Positions 59,858 to 64,000 of a stretch of 64,000 bases of DNA are shown piece by piece. Position 1 is the stretch's first letter; each line of letters starts with the position of its first letter. Source of the DNA: Paragonimus skrjabini miyazakii (taxonomy: Eukaryota > Platyhelminthes > Trematoda > Plagiorchiida > Troglotrematidae). A program made the position numbers and the translations under genes. The notes beneath the pieces were generated by a model. That model saw nothing but the letters and a program-made list of their open reading frames with translations, searched no databases and was not told the origin of the DNA. The stretch is taken from the NCBI GenBank assembly GCA_014338405.1, contig JTDE01000169.1:62376-126375 (forward strand), in the 5' to 3' direction.

Positions 59858-59947
59858 AGGCCAGCTGCTTCTAGAAAGAAGCATTAGACTCTAGTTCTGC
59901 TCTTGTTAGATGTCAGTAGTGTACTTTCTTGCCACGGTCGCGACAGT
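59858..59947 (-). repeat. Copy A4 (fragment) of the tRNA-like short repeat family
   Basis: On the minus strand this fragment reads from a CCGTGGCAAG-like block (matching GGTAGTGGCAAGGATATGCA in the fuller copies) through ACTAGAGTCTAATGCTTC-like sequence to CAGCTGGCC. It is the part downstream of the B box. The tRNA-like head and the inverted arms are missing. Confidence 0.6.
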
Positions 59948-59949
59948 TT

Positions 59950-62095
59950 GTTAACATTAAGCTTTCAAATTTCATCGATGATTACCAAGAAAGTTTTTGT
60001 TGAGGTTACAAAAATGAACAGTGACGTCAACAATGTAGCAGAGGTTAGTGGCTTACCGACTTCGGCGATGTTGGCTATCTCTCAGCAAGAAGGAGGGGAC
60101 AAAATAATTTGGTTTCAATTATGTCACTGCATTTTTGGAGGTATAACATAAACTCATACTGCTTGGTTAACATATACCAACCCTTGAACCATTTTGTCTT
60201 CCTGAACGTAAAGTTGCTGTCAGTTCACTTCACAAAAACAGTAAGATCCTGGTCGTGACAAAGGGTTATGTTATTTAATAGAGTACAACATAGAGTAGCT
60301 TACCTGTTTTTATACACCTGATGGACGATTATCCAGAAGAAGTATTTTAATTCCAATTTCAAACATTTTATTTCATATTGGCGCATCAGTAGAATTTGTG
60401 GGGTCGTTGTGATTATGGTTAATCACCTCGAGGAGTTTTGATCACTGTGAGTTTGAGAAAACTTGAGTGAATTTTGAAATTCTGGGTTCTAGGTGGTTAT
60501 CATATTGTGATGCGACCAGTTGTATCTCTGTGTTTCTTAATGCAGTTTTTTATAACTCAATCTAGAATGCGGACCTTTGGAAAATTTTCCAAAACCACAA
60601 GCAAGCATTTGCACAACTCATCATTTGTTGTCAAGCAAACCTTAAGCTGATTATCCAAAAGTTTCTCCTCCTTGCTCATGTCTTTGTGGTAGGAAAGGTG
60701 ATATGTCGCACGAAGACCAATGTTGTGTCACAACAGAAATCCGGAGAAAACTCATTTGACGTTGATAAAGTATCACACACCTTTTTGCGTTTACAAGTTA
60801 ATTTGATTAAACACTCCAATTTGTGGGCCGAAACAACTTACATCGCCTCTCATTCCTCATTGTACTGCGTTAGAAACTCGAACATTTCTGAAAAACGTAC
60901 AAAGGCGCTTCAGACAGCTCATCTTTGACATCAACCTTCACCAGTATTCTATCAGTAAGCATTTAAAATTTACTTCTTGATTAGAAAGCTTTCAAAGTGT
61001 TCATTAATTAAACATGTATTGTTATGTTGCTTACTTTGGCGTTAAATTACACATTGTTGCATTGGACTCAAAAACTCGGAATTTTAGACCCAACAGTTAT
61101 GCAGATGTATTAAAATTGTTTGAAAATGAATTTCAACTGGTGGATAATGACCCACCCATGATTGTGTTCTATCCACTTCAAACAAGATTGTTTGTGCTGG
61201 AGATTTTCGTGTACCTGTGAGACAAGGCAATACAATAACTACCTTCTCATATAATTGTATACGTTCGTAAAAATATCAGTTTCTGATTGGACTTTTGTCT
61301 TTTTTGAGAGAAATGCAGGCAAAAGCAATGAATAGATTCCCACCATGAGTCAGCCATCCAATTTCAGCTCAAATGCTTTCAGCCGTGACAACAAGAAAAA
61401 ATATATTTTCAACAAGTTAAGACATTTCACTTATTCTTTTTGAATAAATAGTTACGGACAACATTGGAGACTTTGATAGTTTCGTAAATATTCTTCTGAA
61501 ACACGCCTATTGCTCAGGTAATGGGATTTTCGCTGAGTGTGCGCCTTTCCACATTTCCCAGCCAGCAGTGAATTATAAGATGGATGCAACCCGCATTATT
61601 TGTCTTCGCAGTGCTAACTAACGTGTTTTCTGTTGTATCTTTGTCATATTGAAATCCTAAAATTCTCTCTGACATAGTGCATTTAAATGATAGGGCAATC
61701 TGTGTACTTTTATGGTTTCTCCCACTCGTGCAACGTTGCTGGTTGTACGTTACAGGCGTAAACCCACATAGTCGATGTAATACACTATACCGTAAATGTT
61801 TCATACCCCTTCACAGGGATTCTATTATCCAGTTGTACGAACCTCATGGGTGCAACAATAGGTATGGAACCACCTTCTGGAAGAACAAGTAAAACGGGCT
61901 TATTGCCTAAAACCGCACATATATCCCACTAATTTTGTTCAGTAAATGTTTGAACCTAGTATCTTTCCGAATCTAGAACAAAACAGTTAGAACAGGAAAA
62001 CGGGTAGATGCAAGCATTTTGTATTGACTCATCAGTACTAAATTTACAATAAAATTGACCGGTTTTTTACAGCAAACAATTCAGGGAGTTAAGAT
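59950..62095. other. No confident gene
   Basis: Frames at 59903-60151, 60686-60928 and 61014-61220 (plus) and 61514-61804 (minus) are unrecognised. AT-rich and intron-like. Confidence 0.35.
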
Positions 62096-62098
62096 AAG

Positions 62099-63770
62099 TC
62101 ACCAGGTCAAGAGAAGTGTCAACTTCACAGACAGTTTTTTCGAACACAGGGAGCTGGCTTGAGGTAATTGATTGCTGTGGCTCCAGCAAAACTCAGGAAT
62201 CTTGAATTGGAGTGACGCAATAGGATTCTGAATGCACTGACTAAATCAATAGCATGACCACTGGTAAGGACGTGTCTAGCGACTGATGAAACTGGCTGTT
62301 TACGTGTTTTAGAAACATAGCTGGTCTCCGGTAACACGGAACTCTGCATCCTTTTGGGCAAATGTTCCTTCACACTGGAGATCAGGTATCTTTCGGTTCT
62401 GCTTATATAAGTTTCACCTCAGTTACATGTAAATTAGTAAACACAATGTGATGTTGCACCGATAGGCTTGTCTCCTTTGATTCAGGGCACTGGTAACTTC
62501 TGGGTACGAAAGAGTACACGGAATTCAGCTGCATTAGATGTCCGTTTTAGTGAATTTCTCAGTCGTGTTGTTGCCGCATGACGTGGTCACTCTGAAAAGG
62601 CAACTTTGTGTAAACTCTCTTATCTTCTATAGTGATTACTTCTTCTGACAGCGTTTCCGTCTGCTGTGCCTATTAATGAACGTTTTAGGGTAGCCGTTTG
62701 GTTATAAGACAGAAATGGTCAAATCTGGTTCCTTTGCAAGACTGTCGTGAGTACAGATTCGTCTTGCGCGTGTGAACAGCGTATTTATTAGTGCTCGTCT
62801 ATGTTGGATCGGTGTGAACCTATTGGCGTTTAGGCACTGGCCTTAACATGTGGGTTTGCTGTAGGCAGCTCTTCTAGTCAAGCCATCTTCTCGGCGACAT
62901 AGGACACGTTATGATTTTCATATATAATTTTAAGTTTGCCTACGTAATTGTAAAAGTCTGATGGGAATTACTGAAAATAGCTGTTTGCAAAATTGACTAC
63001 GTATGAGTATATCTAAAAATGGCAGACACTTGTTAGCTTCAAATTCACAAACGACCTTCAGGTTAGAGCGACAACTATTTAGACGTTACACCAGGTTATC
63101 AATTACTTATTTGGATTGATTAACTATCAATGTGTTGTCGACGTAACGCTCGAAGTATGACAAGCTTGTTATCTCCTTAGCCAGCTCTTTTTCAATTCTT
63201 AACATGAAGAAGTCTGCTAAGATCGGACCCAGCGGGCTTTCCACAGCCACATGATCTACTTGACGGTAAAACTGTTCGATAAAACTAAAACTATGGTTAT
63301 CAATGCAGAGCAGCAAACTGTCCTATAGTATATTATTTGGAAGTGGCAATATAACGCGGTCTGCCTCGACGAACTCACAAATATAATCAATTGTCTCATG
63401 TAGAGGGATTTTTGTGAACAGTGACTGAACGTCCACAGGGCAAATAATTTCATCGGTAAGTTTGATTTTTCCCAAGTCACTTATCACTTCGAGGAAATCT
63501 TTAATGGAATGTACTTGAAACTTTTGCATCAGTGGAGTTGGAATAGCGACTAAACAGCGCGCCAACTTGTGATATGGGGAGTTTGGCATAGCCAAAGTTG
63601 GCCGGAACGGCATCCCAGATTTATGCGTCTTCGGCAAGTCGTACAGCTGGGGTGTTGACGATCCATGTGCTTTAAGAAATGTATAGGCTATTTTATCAAT
63701 AATCCGCAAATGTAAGAGCAGTTGCAGATTCAGTTTTCTGAGGTTTGCTGAAGCAATCACAGTCTATCGC
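62099..63770 (-). mobile_element. Penelope-like retroelement, RT plus GIY-YIG endonuclease, inactivated
   Basis: This is the most complete retroelement here. Reading the minus strand from about 63765: an N-terminal helix region, GSSTPQLYDLPKTHKSGMPF, motif A as PVDVQSLFTKIPLHETI, an in-frame TAG after PLPNNIL (63323-63325), motif B as VESPLGPILADFFM, and motif C as FERYVDNTLI, where the second catalytic Asp of YVDD is Asn. The thumb follows (CEFEANKCLPFLDI, TLFTRARRICTHDSL, NGYPKTFINRHS), with frameshifts. The endonuclease has FTCN, a TGA where the second lead Cys is expected (62419-62421), then GETYISRTERYLISSVKEHL, then SSVARHVLTSGHAID and FAGATAINYLKPAPCV. The C-terminus continues after a shift at an A-run as KLSVKLTLLLTW and a stop at 62099-62101. 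Multiple lesions make it non-functional. The 5' end is truncated or outside the recognisable region. Confidence 0.9.
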
Positions 63771-64000
63771 TTCAAGCCAGCTCTCTGTGTTCAGATACGG
63801 AAGACAGCAGTGCCGCAACTATGAAAATAGTCATGCTGTATGCCCATAGGATCGTGCCTCACTACCTAAGCACTCCTACGCGGTCAGTAGTGCGACATAC
63901 AATCCTATGAGTTTAACTGCTTTTCGTCTGGCTGTTCCCCTTTGGCCTGTCTGACAAGGTTGCACCTGGATGGACCAGTGTCCTAGTCAGCATAGCCCGC
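63771..64000. other. No gene seen
   Basis: This sequence lies upstream (minus sense) of the Penelope-like RT. No conserved N-terminal RT block could be read in any frame, so the element boundary is probably near 63770, unless the sequence has diverged too far to recognise. Confidence 0.35.

Noticed and set aside
60304..60317. Possible 14-nt minus-strand micro-exon with a GTAAGC donor
   Set aside because: The same length objection applies, with only a modest acceptor. Isolated splice-site pairs like this occur by chance.
1..64000. CRISPR arrays, operons, rRNA genes, prophage or other prokaryotic systems
   Set aside because: No regularly spaced repeats, no dense same-strand coding, no rRNA-like sequence. 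Repeat content and splice signals point to an animal genome.

Overview
This window looks like a stretch of an animal nuclear genome. It is AT-rich (about 60% by eye), has very low coding density, and contains one 100-N assembly gap at 23290-23389. No bacterial-style gene packing, operons, ribosome binding sites or CRISPR were seen. The repeat content (several Penelope-like retroelements with GIY-YIG domains, RTE-type LINE remnants and tRNA-derived short repeats), together with one contactin-like fibronectin III exon, suggests a lophotrochozoan, most likely a parasitic flatworm. That placement is an inference from repeat style and not a species call.

Layout. 1-4.5 kb: no recognisable gene. 4580-4979: the best host exon, a plus-strand FnIII exon with canonical splice sites. 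6.7-12.3 kb: several minus-strand candidate exons, one resembling a SUEL/galactose-binding lectin domain; otherwise intron-like DNA. 12.9-13.6 kb: two Penelope 3' ends fused head-to-head as an inverted repeat. 13.97-14.3 kb: first copy of a tRNA-like short repeat. 17.2-18.1 kb: minus-strand RTE reverse-transcriptase remnant. 19.5 kb: a well-bounded candidate exon. 20-26.8 kb: intron-like DNA with the gap. 26.9-27.8 kb: Penelope RT/endonuclease remnant. 29.9-30.1 kb: probable LINE endonuclease remnant. 31.5-31.7 kb: Penelope C-terminal remnant. 35.1-36.4 kb: repeat tail plus a plus-strand RTE remnant. 36.8-45.9 kb: little of note. 45.9-46.8 kb: a Penelope fragment abutting a copy of the short repeat. 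49.7-50.2 kb: a third copy of that repeat with long inverted arms. 50-62 kb: mostly intron-like, with weak candidate exons. 62.1-63.8 kb: the longest Penelope remnant, RT plus endonuclease, inactivated.

How it fits together. The window reads as introns or intergenic DNA of one or more large host genes, colonised by retroelements that are almost all 3'-biased and dead. The most unusual item is a small repeat family (copies at 13.97, 46.4, 49.7 and 59.9 kb) that combines a tRNA-like A/B-box segment with inverted arms. No complete host gene can be reconstructed from this window alone.
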